The notes under the pieces: generated by a model | Seen by the model: the letters and a program-made list of their open reading frames with translations, nothing else | Databases searched by the model: none | What the model was told of the DNA's origin: nothing | Assembly: GCF_001642805.2 (NCBI RefSeq) | Contig: NZ_CP016948.1 | Span: forward strand, 3,968,001 to 4,032,000 | Reading direction: 5' to 3' | DNA length: 64,000 bases | From: Serratia surfactantfaciens | Lineage (GTDB): Bacteria > Pseudomonadota > Gammaproteobacteria > Enterobacterales > Enterobacteriaceae | Shown here: one piece after another, positions 43,696 to 55,300 of the stretch | Position numbering within the stretch: position 1 is the first letter of the stretch | Layout: each line of letters opens with the position of its first letter | Made by a program: the position numbers and the translations under genes

Positions 43696-43722
43696 AAAAA
43701 AACCCGCCGCGGCGGGTTTTTT
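43696..43722. terminator. Bidirectional terminator between Wzi-like gene and pgi
   Basis: ACCCGCC / GGCGGGT around a GC-rich centre, with long A- and T-runs either side, between convergent genes. Confidence 0.92.
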
Positions 43723-43742
43723 ATTGGCTTCAACTCAGGCGC

Positions 43743-45389
<1,647 letters not shown>

Positions 45390-45618
45390 AGCAACACTCT
45401 TAGGCTTGAGAATAAAAATGACGCGTTTGTCCGATTGTAGCCTGTTCGACTGTGATTATGATCTCTTTTCTTGCGATAGGCGCTAACTGTCAACGCATTG
45501 CCGCCTCGTTTCAGCTTTCACTCTATACTTTTGGCTAACGGCCTGTTATCGGGGTTGCCGAATTGTCATCAGGCTGTGTCATCGTTGCTCATTTCGTCAT
45601 TTGAAAGGGATCTCGCTT

Positions 45619-47427
45619 ATGGAATTATCCGCCCCGCTCATGTTGGTGCTTATCGGTCTGGCGTCGCTGCTGGCGCAGTGGCTGGCCTGGTTGCTGCGCC
45701 TGCCGGCCATTTTGCCGCTGTTGCTGTTCGGCATCGTGCTCGGCCCAACGGTGCATCTGGTGCAGCCGGATCTGCTGTTCGGCGATCTGCTGTTTCCGCT
45801 GGTGTCACTGTCGGTGGCGATCATCCTGTTCGAGGGGGCGCTGACGCTGCGTTTCGAGGAGATACGCGGCCTCGGCGGCGTGGTGCGCAACCTGGTCACC
45901 GTCGGCATGCTGGTCACCTTTCTGGTCATCAGCCTCGCCAGCTGGTGGCTGCTGGATTTCCCGCCGGAGCTGGCGGCGCTGATCGGCGCGGTGACGGTGG
46001 TGACCGGGCCGACGGTGATCGCCCCGCTGATGCGCGTGGTGCGGCCGAACGCCAACATTAACCAGGTGCTGCGCTGGGAAGGGATCGTCATCGATCCGGT
46101 CGGTGCCATCTTCACCCTGCTGGTGTTCGAGTTCATCGTGCTGAAGCAGAATGCCGAATCTTATACCCACCTGTTTTGGACGCTGGGCGTGACCGCCGCC
46201 GTCGGGCTTATCGCCGGCGCGCTGTTCGGCTACCTGCTCGGCCTGGCGCTGCGTCGCGTCTGGCTGCCGCGCTACCTGCAGAACCTGGCGGTGCTGGCTA
46301 TTATGCTGACCGCCTTCGGCGTGTCCAACGCCATCGCCGACGAGTCCGGCCTGTTGACCGTCACGGTGATGGGCATCTGGCTGGCCAACATGCGCGACGT
46401 GGACACCAGCGATATTCTGGCGTTCAAAGAGGAGCTGTCGGCGATCCTGATCTCGGCGCTGTTCATCATTCTGGCGGCGCGGCTCGACATCCAGGCGCTG
46501 TGGAACATGGGGTGGCCGCTGCTGCTGCTGCTGCTGGCGGTGCAGTTCATCGCCCGGCCGCTGTGCATCGCGGTGTCGACCTGGCGCTCTTCCCTGCACT
46601 GGCGCGATAGGCTGCTGCTGTGCTGGATAGCCCCGCGCGGTATCGTCGCCGCGGCGGTCAGCTCGCTGTTTGCGCTGACGCTGCAGCGCAGCGGTTATCA
46701 AGGCGCCGACCGGCTGGTGACCGTAGTGTTCGCCATCATCATCGGCACCGTGGTGCTGCAAAGCCTGACCAGCGGCATGATGGCGCGCTGGCTGCGCGTG
46801 CAACAGCAGAAACCGCGCGGCGTGCTGATCGTCGGCGCCAACAGCGTGGCGCGCATGCTGGCGCAGGCGTTGATCAAGCTGAACGTGCCGGTGATCGTCA
46901 CCGACAGCAGCTGGGAATATTACCGTCAGGCGCGCATGGAAGGCATTCCGGCCTACTATGGCCACGCCTACTCCGAACACGCCGAGAACTATCTCGATCT
47001 GAGCAATATCGCCCAGGTGCTGGCGCTGTCGCCGAATCGCCACCAAAACGCGCTGGCGGTTTATCACTTCGGTCACCTCTTCGGCGAGGATCACGTGTTC
47101 GCCATCCGTTCGGGGGCGCCGTTGAAAGGACGCGGCGCCAGCGCGGAAAGTTCGCGTTTTCGCCGGCATGAAATTTTATTTAATCAAGAAGCCACCTACG
47201 GCCGCCTGAGCAGCCTGCTCGCCAGAGGCGCCACCATCAAGGCGACCAAATTGAACGAAAATTTCGGTTGGCTGGAGTATTTGGAGAAACATCAGGGCGT
47301 TATTCCGTTATTCAGCCAAAAGGAAGACGGTTCTCTACAACCGATTGGCGCCGGTTCCACGCCCGCGATGCCCTGTACGCTTATCGCGCTGGTACAAGAT
47401 GAAAATCCCTCAACGTCTGTACGTTGA
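45619..47427 (+). CDS. CPA1-family Na+(K+)/H+ antiporter with C-terminal nucleotide-binding-like domain
   Basis: 602 residues from the ATG at 45619 (AGGGA 8 bases upstream). About 12 membrane helices to residue 395, with the ion-site region VVTGPTVIAPLMR and EGIVIDPVGAIFT. A TrkA-N/RCK-like Rossmann domain follows (GVLIVGANSVARMLAQALI), then a tail that probably gates transport. It exchanges monovalent cations for protons. It lies between pgi and lysC, a slot empty in E. coli K-12. Confidence 0.88.
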   Translation: MELSAPLMLVLIGLASLLAQWLAWLLRLPAILPLLLFGIVLGPTVHLVQPDLLFGDLLFPLVSLSVAIILFEGALTLRFEEIRGLGGVVRNLVTVGMLVTFLVISLASWWLLDFPPELAALIGAVTVVTGPTVIAPLMRVVRPNANINQVLRWEGIVIDPVGAIFTLLVFEFIVLKQNAESYTHLFWTLGVTAAVGLIAGALFGYLLGLALRRVWLPRYLQNLAVLAIMLTAFGVSNAIADESGLLTVTVMGIWLANMRDVDTSDILAFKEELSAILISALFIILAARLDIQALWNMGWPLLLLLLAVQFIARPLCIAVSTWRSSLHWRDRLLLCWIAPRGIVAAAVSSLFALTLQRSGYQGADRLVTVVFAIIIGTVVLQSLTSGMMARWLRVQQQKPRGVLIVGANSVARMLAQALIKLNVPVIVTDSSWEYYRQARMEGIPAYYGHAYSEHAENYLDLSNIAQVLALSPNRHQNALAVYHFGHLFGEDHVFAIRSGAPLKGRGASAESSRFRRHEILFNQEATYGRLSSLLARGATIKATKLNENFGWLEYLEKHQGVIPLFSQKEDGSLQPIGAGSTPAMPCTLIALVQDENPSTSVR

Positions 47428-47462
47428 CAGAATGGCGATAACCGGCTATTCCTAACAGCCTA

Positions 47463-47775
47463 CTTGCGCACCCGGTGCGCAAGCCAGAAGAGGCGCGTCG
47501 CCCAGGTAGAGTGTCAGAGGAGCCGTTTCTCCGTTGACGGCACCCGAGGGGGAGCGACGCCGAGGTAGGGTAATGGCCGGCCATTATCGTATCGACTACA
47601 GGGGCTGAATCCCCTGGGTTGTCACCAGGGGATCGCCCACAGGGCGATCGACAAGGTGGGGCGCTTCTGGGTGTATCGTAGCCTGACCTCTACGCCTGCC
47701 CCCTGTTTACCGCTCTCCCCTTGTGCCAAGGCTATGGAATTACAGTGCCCCCAAACGGGCATCCCTGACACGAGG
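47463..47775 (+). promoter_or_regulatory. Lysine riboswitch (L box) and lysC leader
   Basis: A perfect hairpin CTTGCGCAC-CCG-GTGCGCAAG (47463-47483) precedes the aptamer. P1 is CCAGAAG (47484-47490) with CTTCTGG (47664-47670), and between them lie L-box segments AGAAGAGGCGCGTCGCCCAG and GGGGCTGAATCCCCTGGG that match the E. coli lysC leader. In the expression platform CCTTGTG (47719-47725) can pair with CACGAGG (47769-47775), hiding the ribosome-binding site, so lysine should block translation. Confidence 0.93.
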
Positions 47776-47782
47776 TTTCTAC

Positions 47783-49150
47783 ATGAACCAAGCAGTACCC
47801 CAGAATTCCACCGTGGTGGCCAAGTTCGGCGGCACCAGCGTCGCCGACTTTGAAGCCATGAACCGCAGCGCCGACGTCGTGCTGGCCAACCCACAGGTGC
47901 GCCTGGTGGTGTTGTCCGCTTCGGCGGGCGTCACCAACCTGTTGGTCGCCCTGGCCGAGGGTTGCGAGGCCGACAAGCGCAACTACCAGCTTGATGAAAT
48001 TCGCCGCATCCAGTACGCCATCCTCGATCGCCTCACGGCGCCGGCGGTGATCCGCGACGAGATCGACCGCCTGCTGGAAAACATCGCCATGCTGTCGGAG
48101 GCCGCGTCGCTGGCCACCTCGACGGCGTTGACCGATGAGCTGGTCAGCCATGGGGAGCTGATGTCCACCCTGCTGTTCGTTGAAATCCTGCGCGCCCGCA
48201 ACGTGCAGGCCGAATGGTTCGACGTACGTAAAGTGATGCGCACCGACGATCACTTCGGCCGCGCCGTGCCGGACAGCGCCGCGCTCAGCGAACTGGCTCA
48301 GGCGCAATTGCTGCCGCGCCTGCAGGAAGCGCTGGTGGTCACCCAGGGCTTTATCGGCAGCGAGCCGAAAGGCCGCACCACCACGCTCGGCCGCGGCGGC
48401 AGCGACTATACCGCCGCGCTGCTCGGCGAAGCGCTCGGCGTCGGCCGGGTGGATATCTGGACCGACGTGCCGGGCATCTACACCACCGATCCACGCGTGG
48501 TGCCGGCGGCCAAGCGCATCGACAAAATCGGTTTCGAAGAGGCGGCGGAAATGGCCACCTTCGGCGCCAAAGTGCTGCATCCGGCCACCCTGCTGCCGGC
48601 GGTGCGCAGCGACATTCCGGTGTTCGTCGGCTCCAGCAAGGATCCGGCGGCCGGCGGCACGCTGGTGTGCAACACCACCGAGAATCCGCCGCTGTTCCGC
48701 GCGCTGGCGTTGCGCCGCAAGCAAACGCTGCTGACGCTGCACAGCCTGAACATGCTGCACGCACGCGGTTTCCTGGCCGAGGTGTTCAACATTCTGGCGC
48801 GCCACAATATCTCCGTCGATCTGATCACCACCTCGGAAGTCAGCATCGCGCTGACCATGGACACCACCGGCTCCACCTCCGCCGGCGCCAGTCTGCTGAC
48901 GACTTCGCTGCTGACCGAGCTGTCGTCGCTGTGTCGGGTGGAAGTGGAAGAGAACCTGGCGCTGGTGGCGATCATCGGCAACCAGCTGTCGCGGGCCTGC
49001 GGCGTCGGCAAAGAGGTGTTCGGCGTGCTCGATCCGTTCAATATCCGCATGATCTGCTACGGCGCCAGCAGCTATAACCTGTGCTTCCTGGTGCCGGGCG
49101 AAGAAGCCGAGCAGGTGGTGCGAGCCCTGCACCACAACCTGTTCGAATAA
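47783..49150 (+). CDS. lysC: Lysine-sensitive aspartokinase III
   Basis: 455 residues from the ATG at 47783 (GAGG 7 bases upstream; an earlier in-frame ATG lies inside the riboswitch platform). The kinase domain starts VAKFGGTSVADFEAMNRSA and includes GFIGSEPKGRTTTLGRGGSD; two ACT domains form the C-terminus (SLNMLHARGFLAEVFNILAR). It phosphorylates aspartate, first step to lysine, Met and Thr. Controlled by the upstream riboswitch and by lysine feedback. Confidence 0.98.
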   Translation: MNQAVPQNSTVVAKFGGTSVADFEAMNRSADVVLANPQVRLVVLSASAGVTNLLVALAEGCEADKRNYQLDEIRRIQYAILDRLTAPAVIRDEIDRLLENIAMLSEAASLATSTALTDELVSHGELMSTLLFVEILRARNVQAEWFDVRKVMRTDDHFGRAVPDSAALSELAQAQLLPRLQEALVVTQGFIGSEPKGRTTTLGRGGSDYTAALLGEALGVGRVDIWTDVPGIYTTDPRVVPAAKRIDKIGFEEAAEMATFGAKVLHPATLLPAVRSDIPVFVGSSKDPAAGGTLVCNTTENPPLFRALALRRKQTLLTLHSLNMLHARGFLAEVFNILARHNISVDLITTSEVSIALTMDTTGSTSAGASLLTTSLLTELSSLCRVEVEENLALVAIIGNQLSRACGVGKEVFGVLDPFNIRMICYGASSYNLCFLVPGEEAEQVVRALHHNLFE

Positions 49151-49168
49151 GTCATTACCCCTGATTGC

Positions 49169-49188
49169 GGGCGCAGCACGCTGCGCCC
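49169..49188 (+). terminator. Hairpin after lysC
   Basis: Perfect stem GGGCGCAG / CTGCGCCC with a CACG loop, 18 bases after the lysC stop; no immediate T-run. A second hairpin (GGGTTCA / TGAACCC, 49221-49240) follows before the next gene. Confidence 0.6.
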
Positions 49189-49295
49189 CTGCGTCTAAAA
49201 AATCCGTTCAAAACCTGCAGGGGTTCAGCATGTTGAACCCGCAATAAAAAACACAACCACACCCACCGTTCTCAATCTGGCTAAGGAAAACCTGC

Positions 49296-50213
49296 ATGCT
49301 GGCACTATTCACGCGCTTATTCCCCCTGTGGGCGATACTGCTGTCCGTCGCCGCTTATTACACGCCGACCACCTTTACCGGCATCGGCCCCTACGTCAGC
49401 CCGTTGCTGATGCTGATCATGTTCGCCATGGGCGTCACGCTGCGGCTGGATGACTTTAAACGGGTGCTGGCGCGCCCCGGTCCGGTGGCAGCCGGCATCT
49501 TCCTGCACTATCTGATCATGCCGCTGGCGGCCTGGATCCTGGCGATGCTGTTCCGCATGCCGCCGGATCTGTCCGCCGGCATGGTGCTGGTGGGCAGCGT
49601 GGCCAGCGGCACCGCCTCCAACGTGATGATCTATTTGGCCAAGGGCGACGTGGCGCTGTCGGTGACCATTTCGGCGGTCTCAACGCTGGTGGGCGTGTTC
49701 GCCACGCCGCTGTTGACCCGTCTGTACGTCGACGCCGAGATCAGCGTCGATACCATGGGCATGCTGCTGAGCATCCTGCAGATCGTGGTGATCCCGATCG
49801 GCCTGGGCCTGATCGTCCACCATACCCTGACCAAGGTGGTGAAGCGCATCGAGCCGCTGCTGCCGGCGCTGTCTATGGTATGCATCCTGGCGATCATCAG
49901 CGCGGTGGTGGCGGGCAGTCAAAGCCACATCGCCTCGGTCGGCCTGGTCGTTATCATCGCGGTGATCCTGCACAACGGCATCGGTCTGCTGAGCGGCTAC
50001 TGGGGCGGTAAACTGTTCGGTTTCGATGAGTCCACCTGCCGCACGCTGGCGATCGAAGTCGGAATGCAGAACTCCGGGCTGGCGGCCACGCTGGGTAAAA
50101 TTTACTTCTCACCGCTGGCCGCGCTGCCGGGCGCGCTGTTCTCGGTATGGCACAATCTCTCCGGTTCGCTGCTGGCGGGCTATTGGTCCGGCCGCCCTAT
50201 CAAGAAAAAATAA
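49296..50213 (+). CDS. panS: BASS-family transporter, PanS-like
   Basis: 305 residues, nine to ten membrane helices, of the bile-acid:Na+ symporter family. Conserved motifs are [33 protein letters not shown] and [13 protein letters not shown]. In Salmonella a protein of this type (PanS) moves ketopantoate/pantoate-type compounds; the cargo here is not proven. Stands alone. Confidence 0.8.
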   Translation: MLALFTRLFPLWAILLSVAAYYTPTTFTGIGPYVSPLLMLIMFAMGVTLRLDDFKRVLARPGPVAAGIFLHYLIMPLAAWILAMLFRMPPDLSAGMVLVGSVASGTASNVMIYLAKGDVALSVTISAVSTLVGVFATPLLTRLYVDAEISVDTMGMLLSILQIVVIPIGLGLIVHHTLTKVVKRIEPLLPALSMVCILAIISAVVAGSQSHIASVGLVVIIAVILHNGIGLLSGYWGGKLFGFDESTCRTLAIEVGMQNSGLAATLGKIYFSPLAALPGALFSVWHNLSGSLLAGYWSGRPIKKK

Positions 50214-50223
50214 ACCGCCTGTG

Positions 50224-50247
50224 GGGGACGCAAACATTTGCGTCCCC
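50224..50247 (+). terminator. Hairpin downstream of panS-like gene
   Basis: Perfect 11-bp inverted repeat GGGGACGCAAA / TTTGCGTCCCC separated by CA; no T-run. Confidence 0.65.
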
Positions 50248-50599
50248 ACTCTGCTCTGCGAAATTTCGTATTTGCCACTGGTCGGATTGTCATAATTCCC
50301 TTCATCCCCTATCATCCGTGGAAAATAAAAATTCAGATTCTTCCTATCCATGCCGATAATGTTGGTAACAGGAAGAGACGTTCTACTTTTTTTAATTAAT
50401 TAAGTCACCAGGGTTGCCCGCCAAAAAATGAGCAGCCTAATTATTATTTAGATCTATACCCACCGTCTTATTTGCTGCGGCAAATCAAGATACCTCGCAA
50501 TGTGCATGTCGCTCATTATTTCGGGCCGGCCGTCGGCCGCCCGTGGTTAACCTCATGGATTGGGCTGGCTGCCCCGGCGGCCTCTCAGAATGGATTACA
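50248..50599. other. AT-rich upstream region of shlB
   Basis: No gene seen. 50385-50470 is notably AT-rich (TTTTTTTAATTAATTAAG at about 50388). It should contain the shlBA promoter, which in S. marcescens is reported to respond to iron, flagellar regulator FlhDC and the RssAB system; I cannot place the sites. Confidence 0.5.
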
Positions 50600-52279
50600 A
50601 TGATAAAAAAAATCACCGCATTGACACTGCTGGTCAGCACGGCCCTTTCCGCCGAAACCTTGCCGGACTCCCATATGATGATGGACATGTCGATGGGGGA
50701 ATCACGGCGCGCGTTGCAAGACAGCACGCGTGAAGTCAATCATTTGATCGAGCAGCGCCGCTACCAGCAGCTGAAGCAGCAGCGCTTGCTGGCGGAGCCG
50801 GAACCGGCCGCGCCCGCACTGCCGCAGTCCGCGCAGTGCCTGCCGATCGCCGGCGTTTATCTGCAGGGCATTACCCTGCTCTCGCCGGGCGATTTATCTG
50901 CGCTGAGCGCGCTGCCGGAAAACTGCATCAGCAGTAACGATATCAATCGCCTGACCCGCGAATTAACGCGTCTTTATGTGCAAAAAGGGTATATCACCGC
51001 GCGCGTGCAAATTGTTCGCCCTAATTCACAGGGGGAATTGGGGCTAAGCGTGACGGAAGGATTTATCGAAAAAATAGAAGGCGGCGATCGCTGGGTCAAT
51101 AGCCGGTTATTATTTCCGGGCCTGGAAGGCAAGCCGTTGAAATTAACCGAACTCGACCAGGGATTGGATCAGGCCAATCGTTTGCAATCGAATACCACCA
51201 AGCTGGATATATTACCCGGCCGCCAGGTCGGCGGCTCGGTAATTCGTTTACGCAATCAACACGCCAAACCCTGGTTGATTACCGCCGGTACGGATAATTA
51301 CGGCCAGAAAAGTACCGGCCAGTGGCTGGCGCGCGCCACCGCCACGCTGGACAGCCCGTTCGGCCTGTCGGACTTCGTCAGCCTGAACGCCAACAGCACG
51401 CTGGAAAACCCGGCTCACCGCTACAGTCGCGCCTATACCCTGCTCTACTCGCTGCCGTACGGCGCCTTCACCTTTAGCGGGTTCGCCAGCTTCTCGTCCT
51501 ATGAGAACCACCAGCAGCTGCAGCACAACGTGGTCAAACTGCACGGCCAGACCCAACAGTACGGGCTGCGCAGCGACTACGTGTTTTATCGCGATCACGA
51601 TCAGATAGACAGCCTGAGCGGCCAGCTGACCTATAAGCGCATCGACAACTACTTCGAAAGCGTGCGTCTTGAGGTCAGCAGCCCAACGCTGACCCTGGCC
51701 GAACTGAGCGCCAGCCACCTGCAAATTCTGCCCAATGGCGTGTTCAGCGCCAACCTCAGCGTCGAGCAGGGGATGCCGTGGCTGGGGGCCGGCCGCCACC
51801 CGAGTTCGGTGCACCTCGACAGCCAGTTCACCAAGGGCAAGCTGTTCGCCAACCTCAGCCAGCGCCTCAGGCTGGGCGACGCCACCTATCAGCTCAACAA
51901 CCTGTTCTACGGTCAATACAGCCGTGACCCGCTGCCCGGCGTGGAGTGGCTGAGCCTCACCGATCGCAGCGCCGTACGCGGCTTCAGCCGCAGCACCCAG
52001 TCCGGCGACAACGGCTGGTATCTGCAAAATACGCTGTCTCGCAGTTTCAATCTGGGCGCCACCACGCTGACGCCGCGCCTCGGCGCCGACGTCGGCCGCA
52101 TTCTGCCGCGTCAGGACAACTCAGGCTGGCGCAGCAGCGCCGGTATAAGCACCGGTGCCACATTGCGTTATCAGCGAGCGCTGGTCGATCTCGAAGTCAG
52201 CCGCGGCTGGATTTTGTCTAACCACGCCACGCCGGAAGATCCCGTTCAGGTGTTGGCCCGCTTTTCTTACACCTTTTAA
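50600..52279 (+). CDS. shlB: Haemolysin secretion/activation protein ShlB (two-partner secretion TpsB)
   Basis: 559 residues from the ATG at 50600; signal peptide MIKKITALTLLVSTALSA. A POTRA region (about 90-165) contains a Cys pair (QCLPIAG, ENCISS). The following barrel ends in VLARFSYTF. It translocates and activates ShlA across the outer membrane. It precedes shlA by 45 bases, so the two form the shlBA operon. Confidence 0.95.
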   Translation: MIKKITALTLLVSTALSAETLPDSHMMMDMSMGESRRALQDSTREVNHLIEQRRYQQLKQQRLLAEPEPAAPALPQSAQCLPIAGVYLQGITLLSPGDLSALSALPENCISSNDINRLTRELTRLYVQKGYITARVQIVRPNSQGELGLSVTEGFIEKIEGGDRWVNSRLLFPGLEGKPLKLTELDQGLDQANRLQSNTTKLDILPGRQVGGSVIRLRNQHAKPWLITAGTDNYGQKSTGQWLARATATLDSPFGLSDFVSLNANSTLENPAHRYSRAYTLLYSLPYGAFTFSGFASFSSYENHQQLQHNVVKLHGQTQQYGLRSDYVFYRDHDQIDSLSGQLTYKRIDNYFESVRLEVSSPTLTLAELSASHLQILPNGVFSANLSVEQGMPWLGAGRHPSSVHLDSQFTKGKLFANLSQRLRLGDATYQLNNLFYGQYSRDPLPGVEWLSLTDRSAVRGFSRSTQSGDNGWYLQNTLSRSFNLGATTLTPRLGADVGRILPRQDNSGWRSSAGISTGATLRYQRALVDLEVSRGWILSNHATPEDPVQVLARFSYTF

Positions 52280-52324
52280 TCAACAGTTTTGCAGGACCCC
52301 ACGGCAATATACGGAGATACATGG

Positions 52325-55300
52325 ATGAAAAATAATAACTTCAGACTTTCGGCGGCAGGCAAACTGGCCGCCGCGCTGGCGATTATTCTCGCCGCTTCCA
52401 CCGGCGCCTACGCCGCAGAGATCGTTGCGGCCAACGGCGCCAACGGCCCCGGCGTCTCCACCGCTGCCACCGGCGCGCAGGTGGTCGATATCGTCGCGCC
52501 GAACGGCAACGGGCTGTCGCACAACCAATATCAGGACTTCAACGTCAACCAGCCCGGCGCGGTGCTGAACAACTCCCGCGAGGCGGGACTGTCGCAGCTG
52601 GCCGGCCAACTGGGCGCCAACCCCAATCTGGGCGGGCATGAAGCCAGCGTGATCCTCAACGAGGTGATCGGCCGTAACCCGTCGCTGCTGCATGGCCAGC
52701 AAGAGATCTTCGGCATGGCGGCCGACTACGTGCTGGCCAACCCGAACGGCATCAGCTGTCAGGGCTGCGGGTTCATCAATACCAGCCACTCCTCACTGGT
52801 GGTCGGCAACCCGCTGGTGGAAAACGGCGTGCTGCAGGGTTACAGCACCTTCGGCAACCGCAACACCCTGAGCCTCAATGGTACCCTGAACGCTGGCGGC
52901 GTACTGGATCTGATCGCACCGAAGATCGACAGCCGCGGCGAAGTGATCGTGCAAGATTTCAAGCATTCGGATGGTAACGTGACCTCGGCGACGATCAACG
53001 CCATCAGCGGTCTTAACCGGGTAGCGCGCGACGGCACGGTGCAGGCCAGCCAACAGATGCCGACCGCGCTGGACAGCTACTACCTCGGCAGCATGCAGGC
53101 CGGGCGCATCAACATCATCAACACCGCGCAGGGCAGCGGCGTGAAGCTGGCCGGCTCGTTGAACGCCGGCGATGAACTCAAGGTGAAAGCCTATGATATC
53201 CGCAGCGAAAGCCGCGTCGACGACGCCAGCAGCAACAAAAACGGCGGCGATAACTATCAAAATTACCGTGGCGGCATCTACGTCAACGACCGCAGCAGCA
53301 GCCAGAAGCTGACCCGCACCGAGCTGAAGGGCAAGAACATCAGCCTGGTGGCGGATAATCATGCGCACCTCACCGCCACCGATATCCGCGGCGAAGACAT
53401 TACGCTGCAGGGCGGCAAACTGACGCTCGACGGCCAGCAGTTGAAGCAGACGCAAGGCCATACCGACGATCGCTGGTTCTACTCCTGGCAATACGACGTT
53501 ACCCGCGAACGCGAGCAGCTGCAGCAGGCGGGCAGCACCGTCGCCGCCAGCGGCAGCGCCAAACTCATCAGCACCCAGGAAGACGTGAAGCTGCTGGGCG
53601 CCAATGTCAGCGCCGACCGCGCGCTGAGCGTCAAAGCGGCGCGCGACGTACACCTTGCCGGGCTGGTGGAGAAGGATAAATCCAGCGAGCGCGGCTACCA
53701 GCGCAACCACACCTCCAGCCTGCGCACCGGCAGATGGAGCAGCAGCGACGAAAGCGAAAGCCTGAAGGCCAGCGAACTGCGCAGCGAGGGTAAGGGCCAG
53801 GACAAGGGTAAACTGACGCTGGAAGCCGGCCGTAACGTTGCGACCCAGGGCGCCAGGCTGCATGCCAACAACGATCTGACTATCGACGCGAAAGACCAGA
53901 TTCAGATCGGGGTGCAGAAAACCGCCAACGCCAAAGCGGTGCGTGATGACAAAACCTCCTGGGGCGGCATCGGCGGCGGCGACAACAAAAACAACAGCAA
54001 TCGCCGCGAGATCAGCCACGCCTCCGAATTGACCAGCGGCGGCACCCTGCGCCTGAACGGCCAGCAAGGCGTCACCATTACCGGCAGCAAGGCGCGCGGC
54101 CAGACAGGCGGCGAAGTCACCACCACCCACGGCGGCCTGCGCATCGACAACGCGCTGAGCACCACCGTGGACAAAATCGACGCGCGCACCGGCACCGCCT
54201 TCAACATCACCAGCAGTTCGCACAAGGCCGACAACAGCTACCAGAGCAGCACCGCCAGCGAGCTGAAGTCCGACACCAACCTGACGCTAGTCAGCCGCAA
54301 GGATGCTGACGTGATCGGCAGCCAGGTCGCCAGCGGCGGTGAGCTGAGCGTCGAGTCGAAGACCGGCAACATCAACGTCAAGGCCGCCGAGCGGCAGCAG
54401 AAAATCGACGAGCAGAAGACCGCGCTCACCGTTAACGGCTACGCCAAAGAAGCCGGTGACAAGCAGTACCGTGCCGGTTTGCGCATCGAGCACACCAGCG
54501 ACAGCGAGAAAACCACCCGCACCGAGAACAGCGCCTCAGGCCTCAGCGGCGGCAGCGTGAAGCTCAAGGCGAAGCAGGACGTGACCTTCAGCGGTTCTCA
54601 ATTGGTGGCCGACAAAGGCGACGCCAGCGTCAGCGGCAACAAGGTTTCGTTCCTGGCGGCCGACGACAAAACGACCTCAAACACCGAGCAAACCAAGATC
54701 GGCGGCGGTTTCTATTACACCGGCGGCATCGACAAACTCGGCAGCGGCGTGGAAGCCGGCTACGAGAACAGCAAAACCCAGACGCAAAGCAGCAAGGCGG
54801 TCACGTCCGGCAGCGACGTCAAAGGCAACCTGACGATCAACGCCCGCGACAAGCTGACCCAGCAAGGCGCGCAGCACAGCGTCGGCGGCACCTATCAAGA
54901 GAACGCCGCCGGTGTCGATCACCTGGCGGCCACCAACAGCAACAGCAGCACCACCCACAAGACCGACGTCGGCGTGAATATCGGCGCCAACGTCGATTAC
55001 AGCGCCGTCACACGTCCGGTCGAGCGTGCGGTCGGCAAAGCGGCCAAGCTGGACGCCACCGGCGTCATCAATGATATCGGCGGCATCGGCGCGCCTAACG
55101 TCGGCCTCGATATCGGCGCACAGGGCGGCAGCAGCGAAAAACACAGCAGCAGCTCGCAGGCGGTGGTCAGCTCGGTGAAAGCCGGCAGCATCGACATCAA
55201 TGCCAAAGGCGAAGTGCGCGATCAGGGCACGCAGTACCAGGCGAGCAAAGGCGCGGTCAACCTGACGGCGGATAGCCACCACAGCGAAGCCGCGGCAAAC